DNA of 64,000 nt from Microcoleus vaginatus PCC 9802 (GTDB lineage Bacteria; Cyanobacteriota; Cyanobacteriia; Cyanobacteriales; Microcoleaceae): assembly GCA_022701275.1 (NCBI GenBank), contig CP031740.1:1003001-1067000 (forward strand), read 5' to 3'. The notes under the pieces were generated by a model. The model searched no databases, was not told the DNA's origin, and saw only the letters and a list, made by a program, of their open reading frames with translations. Each line of letters opens with the position of its first letter. Position 1 is the first letter of the stretch. Made by a program: the position numbers and the translations under genes. Below are positions 44,089-53,992 of the stretch, one piece after another.

Positions 44089-44114
44089 TGTCTCATTTTT
44101 ATTTGAAATAACTA
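44089..44114 (-). repeat. IS630 right terminal inverted repeat
   Basis: Follows directly on the transposase stop codon; see the left repeat. Confidence 0.9.
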
Positions 44115-44541
44115 TATCAATGATTACCCAGAGACGTTTAGCCTTGATATTGCGTAACTTCTCATTCAATGTTTCCGCTAAAAGGGCTGTTTGTAGAATG
44201 GCTTGCTCATTAAAATCATGTTGGACTAAGTAGTAAGCATTACTGGCATCGTGAAACCCACCATGCCCAGAATAGTAAATGACGATCGTGGCCTCTGGGT
44301 CTGCATCTGCACATCCTTTTAACCAGTCCAGATCCTCCAAAATGGCACTGCGAGTCGCACCCTGGTTCTTTAACAACCGGACATGATCGGGGGTATTGGG
44401 ATATGCGCAAAAATTTGCGTCAGTCAGCACATCTTTGAGCGCTTCAGCATCCGTGACTGTTTCTGGAAGTGAATAGCCAGGGTCAGCAGTATTACCAACA
44501 CCAATCAACAGCGCGTAACCGTGGGTAAATAGATCAGACAT

Positions 44542-44821
44542 CTAAAAAAAACTCCAGCAAAAAATAACAATCCCTCAACCCGAGTTAATAATATATAGTT
44601 ACTAAACTTAGAATAAACTAAAAAACACAATCAAGCTACCTCACAAATAAATTATAGAGTAAGCTCTTACTTTCATAGCTTACTGGTTATCGCTACCTTT
44701 TTCCCAGTTTCGCTCGACTTGCTGGCAGCATTGGCAATTTTAAAACCTTACAAATTACTGGAATTATTTACGTATAAAGGCGTAAAAATTTAAAAGTATT
44801 TCAACACCGTATCGGTATATT
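44542..44821. other. Leader region of the caspase-STAND operon
   Basis: AT-rich, without a gene. It must contain the operon promoter, but no boxes stand out. Confidence 0.3.
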
Positions 44822-45214
44822 TTACCAGCAAAACGCGCCGCTTTCATACTTTGATAGGGCGCCTATTTTTCCCTGAACTAATTGACAAGATTTAGGAGTA
44901 AAAACCAGGGTTTCTTCTTCTCCGTAGATGGTAAAAATGTTGTCAGACTGCCAAAAAGTCTCTCCTTTTCCATAAACAGCTTCAGCGGCAAGGGTAGTGG
45001 CAAAGCGCCACTTTGCGTTGCACAAACAAGCTTGGTATAAATCCGGCTGACTGTCCCAAAATATGGCATCTACCGTCTTTTGAAGAAAAATCGATCGCAC
45101 TGCCGCAAAAATTAGAATCAAGATAATCGGACTCTTGAACAGATTAAGCAACAGTATCAATGCGATCGATTTGTGTTTTTGCTTGAGGCTGTTTGCGGCG
45201 CCGTACTCGCTCAA
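44822..45214 (-). CDS. Hypothetical membrane-anchored protein
   Basis: A 130-residue protein. A hydrophobic helix spans about residues 17-42. The rest is a soluble domain with three or four Cys (ACLCNAKW, TPKSCQLV, GAFCW at the end) and TLAAEAVYGKGETFW. No recognised family. It lies upstream of the caspase operon with a 280-base gap, so linkage to it is doubtful. The start codon is not supported by a strong ribosome site. Confidence 0.55.
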   Translation of the reverse strand: MSEYGAANSLKQKHKSIALILLLNLFKSPIILILIFAAVRSIFLQKTVDAIFWDSQPDLYQACLCNAKWRFATTLAAEAVYGKGETFWQSDNIFTIYGEEETLVFTPKSCQLVQGKIGALSKYESGAFCW

Positions 45215-45357
45215 GCTTTGTTTCGCGTCTTGACGGCTTAATCCTGCGGTTTAGAGTGTGTCGGGTGAAGCACCTGCTCTGTGAGTAAGCGCCGAAATGT
45301 TGACTTTGGATTCATTATTTTATACCTTATTTTTATTCTTAGTCTTAATGCCTCGAA

Positions 45358-46455
45358 CTAAAGAAGAACCTTAGGTAAGTTGATAATAAAGCTTGTCCCC
45401 TTGCCCTCTGCACTTTCAACCCCAAGTGTCCCTTTATGGGCTTCAGTAATACTCTTTGCTAAAAATAATCCTAATCCCCAGCCGGTTTGCTCCTCGGCAG
45501 AAATGGTTCGACGAAATTGTTGAAATAGGATGGATTGAGCGTCTAGGGCGATCGGATCGCCTTCATTATGGATAGTAAGGCTGATCTGCGTTTCAGTTTG
45601 CTGGAGCGTTAGTGTAATCGGCGTACTAGGCGCACCATATTTCACAGCGTTAATTGCTAAATTTTCAATCACCCGCCGTATTTCTTTACGGCTGCAAAAA
45701 GTCCTGATATCAGGGTCAGAAACCACAACAAACCGCTGTCCATAGGCGAAACTCAAATCTTCTACTACCTCTTGGACTAGCATCTCAAAATCGCATTCTT
45801 CAAGTTCAATCTTTAAGCTCTGCCCTGCCCGCAGCCGACTTGCATCAAGCAGATTTTGAATCATCGAATCCAGCCGATTGATCGCACCCAGCATCCTCGC
45901 GGCCACATCCATGTGGGTATCTCCTCGTTCCAGCCGCCGCAGAGTCAGTTGAGTTCCCATTTTTACGACATTGATGGGATTTCTGAGGTCGTGAGTTAGC
46001 GTCACCATAAATAGTTCTTGAATATCTCGTAGCGTTTCGGAGAATTGAGTGGCAGCGTCATTAACGGCTTGCTCAATGGAGCCGATAATAATGTCTCGAT
46101 CCTGCACTCCTAAAGGTGCTTCTTCTTCTAAAACTTGAAATATTACTTGACGGAGGAGGTGATACTCGAAAATTAGGTGAGTCATGGAGTAGTCAGCATA
46201 CCCCGCCCGTTCCTGCCCATGCAGCCTGCCAATCCGCGTACTTTCTACCTCGTCGGCTGTGATTCGGGCAGATGTCCTAACAATTCTGTTTGAGAGTTCA
46301 TCTACCAGTTGGTTTAAATACAGAGGTAGGGAATCTTGCAAGACAAGAGAAGTTTGATGCGTTGATGCACCGATTTCATCACGCGCCCGCTTCTCCCACA
46401 TCCGCATAATTTTTTCAGAATTTTGTTTAAGACGGTCAGACGCTTGGTTGGACAT
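45358..46455 (-). CDS. Sensor histidine kinase with RsbRD-like N-terminal domain
   Basis: A 365-residue soluble kinase. Residues 10-145 resemble the RsbRD/globin-like helical sensor (IMRMWEKRARDEI, LVLQDSLPLYLNQLVDELS, GYADYSMTHLIFEYHLLRQV). The dimerisation domain has the phospho-acceptor His in LTHDLRNPINVVK near residue 156. The ATPase domain has the N box ENLAINAVKYG, and TGWGLGLFLAKSI as the G2 box; the G1 DxGxG is weak (HNEGDPI). The end, GKGTSFIINLP, is typical. No membrane span, so the signal is cytoplasmic. No response regulator is adjacent, so the partner is unknown. Confidence 0.88.
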   Translation of the reverse strand: MSNQASDRLKQNSEKIMRMWEKRARDEIGASTHQTSLVLQDSLPLYLNQLVDELSNRIVRTSARITADEVESTRIGRLHGQERAGYADYSMTHLIFEYHLLRQVIFQVLEEEAPLGVQDRDIIIGSIEQAVNDAATQFSETLRDIQELFMVTLTHDLRNPINVVKMGTQLTLRRLERGDTHMDVAARMLGAINRLDSMIQNLLDASRLRAGQSLKIELEECDFEMLVQEVVEDLSFAYGQRFVVVSDPDIRTFCSRKEIRRVIENLAINAVKYGAPSTPITLTLQQTETQISLTIHNEGDPIALDAQSILFQQFRRTISAEEQTGWGLGLFLAKSITEAHKGTLGVESAEGKGTSFIINLPKVLL

Positions 46456-46564
46456 CGTTTCTGATTTTCTGGATGACTGGTTGTTGAGAGAAGATTTTCT
46501 CCCTTATTTATAAGGCCACGCAAGCAATCTTGCAAGTATAGAGGCAGCCTCAGCCTTTAGCAGG

Positions 46565-46756
46565 TTAGCAAGTAACAGGTCTAAATCTCCTCGTGAAACA
46601 GGCTTGAATATCAGTTCCCATTGCGGTAATTTCTACCGACAGGGCTTGAATTGATTTTGCACTCGCTAATTCTGCTTCCTCATTCTCGGCATTCTGACTC
46701 ACCAATAAATTTGATGCCAAAATCCTAGATAAAGACGATCCAAATGGTGATACCAT
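46565..46756 (-). pseudogene. Potassium-channel C-terminal remnant
   Basis: A short frame reads LVSQNAENEEAELASAKSI and ALSVEITAMGTDIQ. It matches the end of cyanobacterial two-helix voltage-gated-type K+ channels, where FFVSQDAE... follows the last membrane helix. The pore and membrane parts are missing. A second remnant with the same tail plus the pore lies at 52040-52370. Confidence 0.6.
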
Positions 46757-46895
46757 CGCTTCTCGGAGAGAATTCAGTCCCCAAATTAGGTCAACATTTA
46801 GATGCCAAAGATTACATCTGTTCGAGTTCTATTCCTCTGGTTTCCTGCTGCCACTTTGATTGCACTTAGACACACACTTTTTTGAGTCGGGGCAA

Positions 46896-47249
46896 CTAAC
46901 TCACCTTCTCCCACCATGTCCGTAGTTTCGGCGTTTGAGGGGTAATCACTTCAAAATCTGGAGTTTGGGAAATGTAGATAAAGATGGGAATCACGTAGAA
47001 ATTAGCAATGCTCGCTTCGCTGCCGACCAGATAGGGGCTACCCGCAGCTAGCGACTCGATCGCCTCTATAGCACTTTGTGCAGGCGCGATCGCATTTTTG
47101 ACTGTAGCCTCATCTGTTTGGCCGCCCTGACTCGGCACAATCAGTCGCTCAATCACAATAGTTCCAATGGCAGGGCCATACAAATAGCTATAAATAATCG
47201 CCCAGATTTGACGCATCCTAGCTTGGAACAATGGATCGGAAAAGCTCAA
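46896..47249 (-). pseudogene. Glutathione S-transferase, C-terminal fragment
   Basis: About 117 codons of the helical GST domain remain: FQARMRQIWAIIYSYLYGPA, AIEAIESLAAGSPYLVGSEA and SIANFYVIPIFIYISQTPDF, ending LRTWWEKVS. The N-terminal thioredoxin-like half, which binds glutathione, is absent upstream. There is no ATG with a ribosome site (the frame would start at TTG). This is a broken gene, not a small complete one. Confidence 0.75.
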
Positions 47250-47491
47250 TTTGCGATCTGCTTTAGGGAAGGGGCACGGAAATGGAAGATCAGCTTCAAT
47301 AGTGGTATAAAAGTAATGATGGCGATGGAGCTCGCCGAAACCGCCCTTCGTTATTAATAATCTTCATAACGTTTAAAAGGCTGATGGCTCCTACTGTTCC
47401 GACTTGTGGCGGAAGGGTAGGATAGTGCGGATGCCTCGATCGATCTTTCCCCTACAAGTCACCTTCATCGATTCAGCTTCAAGGTGGCGTG

Positions 47492-49117
47492 ATGTTAGAA
47501 AGTATTATCTGGATTTTATTAATGGGCTTTTTTGTCGGGCAGATTGCTCGACGGCTGAAAGCTCCAGCACTCGTAGGTATGGTGCTGGTGGGCATTTTAT
47601 TAGGCCCCCAACTGGGCAATGTCATTAGCCCAGAGGTTTTGGGCGCTGCGAATTCCCTTCGCACCATTGCCGTGATGGTGATTTTGATGAAGGCGGGGTT
47701 AGGACTCGATCGCGAAAAGCTATCCCAACAGGGAACTGTGGCGCTGCGATTAGGCTTTCTGCCTGCGGCTTGCGAGGCCATCTCTATTGCTGTCGCTGCG
47801 ATGTGGCTACTTCAGTTTGATTTTTTGACGGGGCTACTGCTAGGCTGCATCATTGGCGCGGAATCTCCAGCAGTAATTGTTCCCGGAATGCTGCGGTTAA
47901 AAAGTCTAGGTTGGGGAGTAAAAAAAGGAATTCCCGATGCGATTCTGACTGGAAGTGCCTTGTCAGATGTATTGCTGTTGCTGGTGTTTAGCCTACTGCT
48001 AGCATTTCTGTCCCAAGGGAAAGCTACAGCCATTACCTTACTGGGAGGAATAACCCTCAGCCCTGTGCAATTGCTGCCATTTCAAATCCTCATCCAAATT
48101 ACCTTGGGCGTGCTGTTGGGATGGGTGACTGCTCGAATTTTGGTGTCACTATTAGTCAAGCAAAACTGGACCCAGACTGCGGTTCAGGACTCCCTAGTCG
48201 CTGCTGGCTTTGCCCTAGGGCTGGTAGTATCAGCCGAACATATTCCGGTTTTCTCTGGCTATTTGGCTGTCATGGCGGCGGGGTTTTTCCTGATTGAGTT
48301 GGATGCGCCTTTAGCACGAAGATTGCGGGGCGGCTTTGACAGTTTGTGGACGATCGCGGAAATTATTTTGTTTGTGCTACTGGGAGCCAGTATTCAACTT
48401 AATGTCTTAGGAAATACCTTGCTGGTTGGTCTGTTGGTGTTGGCGATCGGGACTCTGATTGGGCGATCGCTCGGTTGGTATCTTTCCACTTTAGGTAGTA
48501 ATTGGACTGGGAAAGAACGGCTGTTTTTGCTAGCAGGAAATTCGGCTAAGGCAACGGTACAGGCGGCGATAGGGGCGATTCCCCTAGCTCAGGGCATTGC
48601 TGGTGGCGAGACGATTTTGGCGATCGCAGCTCTCTCAATTTTAGTAACCGCTCCCTTGGGTGCTTGGGCAATTCCTACCTTTGCTCCCAAACTATTAGAA
48701 AAAGGCGAAGTTGACCCGACCAAAGTAGCTATTTCCGGTCGTCCAGTTTTTCTCACAGCAGTAGACGCTTCCCCCCTAACAACAGATGTTTTAACTAAGA
48801 CCGCAGACTTAGCTCGGCGCAGTGATGGGGATGTGATTGTTTTGTATGTAGATAATCTGGGAGATAAAAGCACCAACTTACAATTACAACAACAAGCACA
48901 ACGAACCTTATCAGATATTCGCTATGAGTTCCTGAGTCTTTCTGGTACAGTTCCAGAGGAGATTATCCGCGTGGCGCAAGCTCGGCAAGTGACATATATT
49001 GCGATCGGAAAACGAGGGCATCAACCTTGGGAAGAAGTGCTAGTCGGTTCGGTTTCTCAAGCCGTCTTAGAAACCAGTCCTATTCCTGTCATCTTGGTGG
49101 AATCTAGTTACAAGTAA
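47492..49117 (+). CDS. Na+/H+ antiporter (CPA family) with C-terminal Usp-like domain
   Basis: A 541-residue fusion with start ATG 47492 (AAGGTGG a few bases upstream). Residues 1-395 hold about 12 membrane helices of a monovalent cation:proton antiporter: GMVLVGILLGPQLG, MVILMKAGLGLD, CIIGAESPAVIVPGML and GSALSDVLLLLVF (Asp of the transport site). Residues 410-540 form a universal-stress-protein domain (FLTAVDASPLTTDVL; VLVGSVSQAVLETSPIPVIL), which may sense nucleotides and gate transport. It exports Na+ or K+ in exchange for H+. It lies 148 bases before the CLC gene in the same direction; the two may form an ion-homeostasis pair. Confidence 0.88.
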   Translation: MLESIIWILLMGFFVGQIARRLKAPALVGMVLVGILLGPQLGNVISPEVLGAANSLRTIAVMVILMKAGLGLDREKLSQQGTVALRLGFLPAACEAISIAVAAMWLLQFDFLTGLLLGCIIGAESPAVIVPGMLRLKSLGWGVKKGIPDAILTGSALSDVLLLLVFSLLLAFLSQGKATAITLLGGITLSPVQLLPFQILIQITLGVLLGWVTARILVSLLVKQNWTQTAVQDSLVAAGFALGLVVSAEHIPVFSGYLAVMAAGFFLIELDAPLARRLRGGFDSLWTIAEIILFVLLGASIQLNVLGNTLLVGLLVLAIGTLIGRSLGWYLSTLGSNWTGKERLFLLAGNSAKATVQAAIGAIPLAQGIAGGETILAIAALSILVTAPLGAWAIPTFAPKLLEKGEVDPTKVAISGRPVFLTAVDASPLTTDVLTKTADLARRSDGDVIVLYVDNLGDKSTNLQLQQQAQRTLSDIRYEFLSLSGTVPEEIIRVAQARQVTYIAIGKRGHQPWEEVLVGSVSQAVLETSPIPVILVESSYK

Positions 49118-49265
49118 TCCCAAATATGGGTTTTATCTCCCCTTGATACTCTTCTCCCCTCTCTGCGTCCTCTGCGCCCTCTGCGGTTCATAAACAAGGC
49201 CGTAATTAACGCAGATTTTGGCTCGATCGCAACGAGCCTAAATTTCTCCAAAAGAATCATTTCTT

Positions 49266-50561
49266 ATGAAAAGTCTCCCTCAACTTGAGCAGTTCACAGT
49301 CATTCTGCAACTCAGCAAGTGGTTCATTATTTCTTGTATCGTTGGTATGCTTTCCGGCCTTGGTTCCGCCGCTCTCCTCGCATCTTTAGAATGGGCAACC
49401 AATTGGCGAGAATCTCATTTATGGGCGATCGCCTTACTACCCCTAGGTGGATTCTTCAGCGGTTGGATTTATCATAAATATGGCAAAAAAGTAGAAGCCG
49501 GAAATAATTTTTTACTGGAAGAGATTCATCATCCCCAAAGCATTATTCCCTTACGAATTGCTCCTATGGTGCTGTTAGGGACAAGTTTAACCCATTTATT
49601 TGGAGGTTCAGCAGGTCGGGAAGGGACAGCCCTACAAATTGCGGCATCCCTTGCCGATCAGTTGACTAAAATATTCCACTTTAAACCCAGGGATCGCCGA
49701 ACTTTATTAATGGCGGGGATTAGTGGAGGATTTGCTTCGGTTTTTGGAACTCCCTTAGCTGGAACTATCTTTGGTTTAGAGGTTTTAGCGATTGGTACGA
49801 TTAACCATAATGCTCTTTTTCCCTGTTTAGTTGCAGCAGTTGTGGGCGATCGCATTACCTTAAATCTGGGGTTGCATCACACCGCATACCGCCACGCTCC
49901 GCTTGTACCAATGATAACTCCAATGGGGCTAGTTTATGGAATTATAGCTGGCATAATTTTCGGCATTGTAGCGAGGATTTTTGCGAAACTAACTCATCAA
50001 ATTAGCCACTTCTTTAAAGCTCAGATTTCCTACCCTCCTTTACGCCCGGCAATCGGCGGTGTTATTGTCGCCTTGACTGTTTGGGCGATCGGCTCAACTA
50101 AGTATATCGGTCTTGGTATTCCTATCATTGTCGATGCGTTTTATACTAAGTTACCGCCTTGGGATTTTACGGCAAAAATAGGTTTAACGGCGTTGACACT
50201 AGGGGCTGGTTTTAAGGGCGGTGAAGTTACTCCTCTATTTTTTATTGGCGCAACATTAGGCAATGCTTTGTCATCAATCTTGGGATTACCAGCACCTTTA
50301 TTGGCAGGAATGGGATTTGTGGGAGTCTTTGGCGGCGCTGCCAATACACCGATCGCTGCAACTTTAATGGGAATTGAACTTTTTGGACCCGAATCAGGGG
50401 TGTTTGTGGCGATCGCTTGTGTGATGAGCTACCTTTTTTCAGGTGATGCTGGCATCTATAGCTCACAGCGTCTTGGCGCTGGAAAATACCATTTTATGCC
50501 CACGAAAAAAGGGCAAAAGTCGGAAAAATCCGCCCAGGAAATCCCTCCCAAATCAGAATAA
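49266..50561 (+). CDS. CLC-family anion channel/antiporter
   Basis: A 431-residue CLC protein with about ten or more membrane segments. The gating/proton Glu lies in GGSAGREGTALQIA near residue 118, and ISGGFASVFGTPLAGTIFGL near 155 is the family helix. The anion-site region reads EAGNNFLLEEIHHP in place of the chloride-type GSGIP, and GREGT replaces GREGP. From memory these features fit the fluoride-type (CLC-F) branch better than chloride channels; I cannot check this. Downstream, GFKGGEVTPLFFIGATLG and FGGAANTPIAATLMGIELFG match the second half. No CBS domains follow. No fluoride riboswitch is seen upstream. Confidence 0.88.
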   Translation: MKSLPQLEQFTVILQLSKWFIISCIVGMLSGLGSAALLASLEWATNWRESHLWAIALLPLGGFFSGWIYHKYGKKVEAGNNFLLEEIHHPQSIIPLRIAPMVLLGTSLTHLFGGSAGREGTALQIAASLADQLTKIFHFKPRDRRTLLMAGISGGFASVFGTPLAGTIFGLEVLAIGTINHNALFPCLVAAVVGDRITLNLGLHHTAYRHAPLVPMITPMGLVYGIIAGIIFGIVARIFAKLTHQISHFFKAQISYPPLRPAIGGVIVALTVWAIGSTKYIGLGIPIIVDAFYTKLPPWDFTAKIGLTALTLGAGFKGGEVTPLFFIGATLGNALSSILGLPAPLLAGMGFVGVFGGAANTPIAATLMGIELFGPESGVFVAIACVMSYLFSGDAGIYSSQRLGAGKYHFMPTKKGQKSEKSAQEIPPKSE

Positions 50562-50906
50562 GATGTTAAAATAATTAATTAATTTCATGAGTTACATTAA
50601 TAGCAGAAACTATTAATTTTTGGAGCGTAATCACGTCAGGGCGATCGAGAATTTTTCTCTGTCAAGTTCATCGCCCCAATGAATTATTTGATGGTTACGC
50701 AGCAAGATACCCCTACTTGAGATCTTTGCGGTCTAACTCGTCCCCAAGGCCTTCCTAGCTGCCACGTTCAATCATATCTGCATGACACCTTAGTGCGGTT
50801 TAGTCTAGTGTCCGGTGAGTAAAGAAAGCGATCGCCCAAAAAAATCCTTGTTTAGGTAAAATGGCAGCGATCGCCTATTTCCTCCCCATAGTTTCTCCCA
50901 GTTAAT
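50562..50906. other. Gene-free stretch
   Basis: The 345 bases between the CLC gene and the SDR fragment show no frame or strong repeat. Confidence 0.35.
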
Positions 50907-51541
<635 letters not shown>

Positions 51542-52019
51542 GAGTTTCTCGTGTCAATGTAATAAATAGAACCAGGCTAACATTCAATACTGCGGGCCTT
51601 TTGGGGAACGATACTACAAGCTTTAGAGGGCAAGGATCATAAAAAACTCGAATTAAATGCAAGTCAGGAGTGGAGATGACATTGATTTAATTATCCACAG
51701 TGGCTCAAATTCCTAGGAAATTAGCCATGGGAGCCTAGAAAAACTGTCAATATTATTGAACATTTAAATAGGAAATTTATCCTGGATAAAGTTTTTTTGA
51801 TTCCCTATCATGACTTCATTCAGCTTGTTTTACCCATTCTTTTAAAGGTTTTTTATTTGAGTTGCTAGATGGTATTTTTATAGTAAAATTCAAAGTTTTA
51901 AATATCATCTCTCGGTTGGAATAGTTTAGATTAAAAGGTTATCTATAATTGGACAGACATCATTGTTTCTCTAATATCGCATCGAGAGCGATCGACTTTA
52001 TGCTCAAATCCAAGGTCAG
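51542..52019. other. Gene-free stretch
   Basis: About 480 AT-rich bases with no frame, hairpin or repeat that I could support. Confidence 0.35.
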
Positions 52020-52039
52020 CAATTCACAGGTCTAAACCT

Positions 52040-52370
52040 TTTCGTCAAGCAGGCTTGAACCTTGGCAGTGCAGTAATTTCTGTTTCCACAGCTTGAATTG
52101 ATTGTGTAGCTGCTATTTCTGCTCATCGCTCTCAGCATCCTGACTCACAAAAAATGTGGTCACTGTTGCTGTCAAATAACCACATACGCGATCGCACACA
52201 ATGCAAGGAAAAAACAAAGCACCTGCCCTTGGGCTGTTTTCGGAAAGTAATCAGAGGCGATCGTGCTCATCAACATTCCCGTCAACCACAGCGCAGTGCC
52301 ATAGTCATTAATGCCAGCACTACCATTAGGAAATTCGCACTCAAACGCCTAACTTCTAGGCACTCCAATT
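52040..52370 (-). pseudogene. Potassium-channel remnant (pore and C-terminal helix)
   Basis: On the minus strand I read NGSAGINDYGTALWLTGMLM, STIASDYFPKTAQGQVLCFF and LALCAIAYV, then a frameshift, then YLTATVTTFFVSQDAESDEQ and a stop. This is the pore and last helix of a cyanobacterial ion-channel family; the selectivity-filter region is altered (STIASDYFP). The frameshift near 52190 and a stop near 52120 show decay. The tail matches the remnant at 46565. Confidence 0.8.
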
Positions 52371-52464
52371 AGGGTGACGAGCGCTATCAGTTTACAGAAG
52401 AATTCAGAATTCAGGAGCCAGAATGGATTCTGTGCGACAGGATGGAGAATAGAAGTTGAAAACC

Positions 52465-53754
52465 CCTGGGGGGGTGACAAAGAGGCTTAGGAGATAGACC
52501 GAATCAGGGTTGCAGCCCGCATAGCTTATTGATAAAAGTGGCGTTTATTTCGAGTTAACTTGATTAACTGTTCCACCTCATCAGAATATTGTTCGAGATA
52601 ATTAACCCACTTTTCTCCCTCTGGCGCCAACACCAAATGCACTCCGTCTTCGATATCTTTTTTTAGGTTATTGACGCCGGAATACATATTTTCCTACCTG
52701 CTTTTTCGTAAGTTCAATGCCTTCAAATATTGCCCAACTGTAGGCGAGTTTCACGAGCAGAATTATGTTAATCAATCGGTTTGCTTTTAAGCTAGTTCTT
52801 TCCATATCGTAGCCTCCTGTTTGACAATCTCGAAACATTTCTTCAATGCCCATCCGTTGCTTGTAAGCATCGATCGCTACTGGCAAGAACCCTAAACCTG
52901 TGAGAATAAACCACGCTTCATCTACCTACCATGTCCCAGAGTTTCTTTTCCACTTACAAGCAACATTAAATCCAGTGGCCGACTGAGTTTTTCTCACTCT
53001 TTTACCTTGAAAATATCAAGAGGTTCCACAGCATGATTCCTAATCCATCTAACCGTTGCCAAACTAAATGTTCTATTTCGATACAATGATTCCTCTTGAG
53101 TCTTAATTAAACCAAAAGACACACCCTTTTCCTTCAGCCACTTTCCTAAGTCGAACTCGCAAAATTCCCGGTTTCCTAAAACGATGACTTTATCTTCTGA
53201 AAATAATGGTAAAACTTGCCGTATATTTGTAGTTTGTTCCTCGAAGTTGCTGCTGCCCAAATTTGGCAACAATGACCAGTATAATGGAATTGCTCTTCGC
53301 TTCCCGATTAAGCTAACTAACCATGAAGAGATTAATACACCCATTGACTGCGCTCGATTGATCTTGATAAGCTTTGACCAACACCGCAATAAGTGGTCAA
53401 CCAATCAGTTCAGTAATTAATGGGAACCAAATTAATTCGATCGTTAAGTTCGGCAAATCTAAAAATTTTTGTAATTTACGTCGCCGACTTTCGGCTGTAA
53501 TTAGACAGGGAAATACTCGGGAGAGCCGTTCTAATCTCACTTGTTTTTCAGATTTCATCAAGGATAGCAAGGTTGTTATCACCAAAAACTGAGATGGCGT
53601 CAGGTATTTTTGTAAATGAGTCTGGTAGAATCTTCGTATCATTATTTTTTTGGATAAGCAAGCCTTTAACAATTCTGCTGCCTATCTTTTTTTACCACAA
53701 GTTAACTCAATCCTTACTAACTATAGGTTTCCGGCGGTTTGTCACCCCCCCAGG
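52465..53754 (-). mobile_element. Decayed IS4-like insertion sequence, about 1290 bp
   Basis: Perfect 17-base inverted ends: CCTGGGGGGGTGACAAA at 52465-52481 and its complement at 53738-53754. The broken transposase lies between them on the minus strand. Target duplications are not obvious. Confidence 0.8.
52560..53672 (-). pseudogene. IS4-family transposase, broken
   Basis: Three frames cover successive parts. 53672-53397 has FYQTHLQKYLTPSQFLVITT and SRVFPCLITAESRRRKLQKF. 53404-52994 has LYWSLLPNLGSSNFEEQTTN and VIVLGNREFCEFDLGKWLKE. 52886-52668 has YKQRMGIEEMFRDCQTGGYD. Two key residues are changed: the second catalytic Asp (normally GDREF) is Asn, and the Lys of the Y-2-R-3-E-6-K signature is Gln. 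Frameshifts separate the parts. The protein cannot be made whole, so the element is immobile by itself. Confidence 0.85.
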
Positions 53755-53992
53755 AGGCACAATATTCATCAATAAAATTGATGGTGGGTAGAGATGGGCG
53801 GGCTTCATCTATAGACAGCAACTGAGTTTGGGTCGTTTTCGGCTATTATACTCCCATCAGAGTGACCCAAGAGCAATAAATAGCATGTGGAAATTGTCGA
53901 AAGGGTTGTCGGGTATGAGGTGTAGGGTGTAGGCGCATGCAAATTAAATTCCTATTAACTTATGCTAGGTATCAATGTCGGGAGAAGTCACT
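53755..53992. other. Leader of the cyclase gene
   Basis: No gene. GGGAGAAG at 53979-53986 is the likely ribosome site for the Met at 53993. Confidence 0.4.

Larger units (their letters stand above)
43166..44114 (+). mobile_element. IS630-type (Tc1/mariner superfamily) insertion sequence, 949 bp
   Basis: Near-perfect 26-bp terminal inverted repeats lie at 43166-43191 and 44089-44114. They start TAGTCATTTC and TAGTTATTTC and both end GAGACA inwards. They are flanked by TA at 43164-43165 and 44115-44116, the duplicated target typical of the family. The transposase is encoded in two overlapping frames that look undamaged, so the insertion appears recent. Confidence 0.95.
42561..44541 (-). pseudogene. 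Caspase-like peptidase (C14) gene disrupted by an IS630 element
   Basis: The gene is in two parts. The 5' part (44541 to 44117) encodes about 141 residues: YALLIGVGNTADPGYSLPET, ADPEATIVIYYSGHGG with the catalytic His, and RLWVIID. The 3' part (43163 to 42561) continues after the insertion. Removing the IS and one TA joins them in frame as WVIIDSCYAEGMATAKND, giving the catalytic Cys and a protein of about 341 residues. The C-terminal ~50 residues carry the adaptor segment shared with the STAND protein. With the insertion, the 5' frame runs into the IS and ends after 175 codons without the Cys. The encoded 3' half has its own ATG at 43145 but lacks the Cys. The effector should be inactive as it stands. 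The remaining sequence shows no other damage. Confidence 0.92.

Noticed and set aside
44014..44541. Caspase 5' part as a complete 175-codon gene
   Set aside because: Its last ~33 codons come from the IS630 element, and the catalytic Cys is on the other side of the insertion.
46896..47249. A small complete GST-like gene
   Set aside because: It starts inside the helical domain, with no ribosome site and no glutathione-binding half.
49118..49265. Fluoride riboswitch before the CLC gene
   Set aside because: I could not find the conserved stem or the characteristic pseudoknot bases in the leader.
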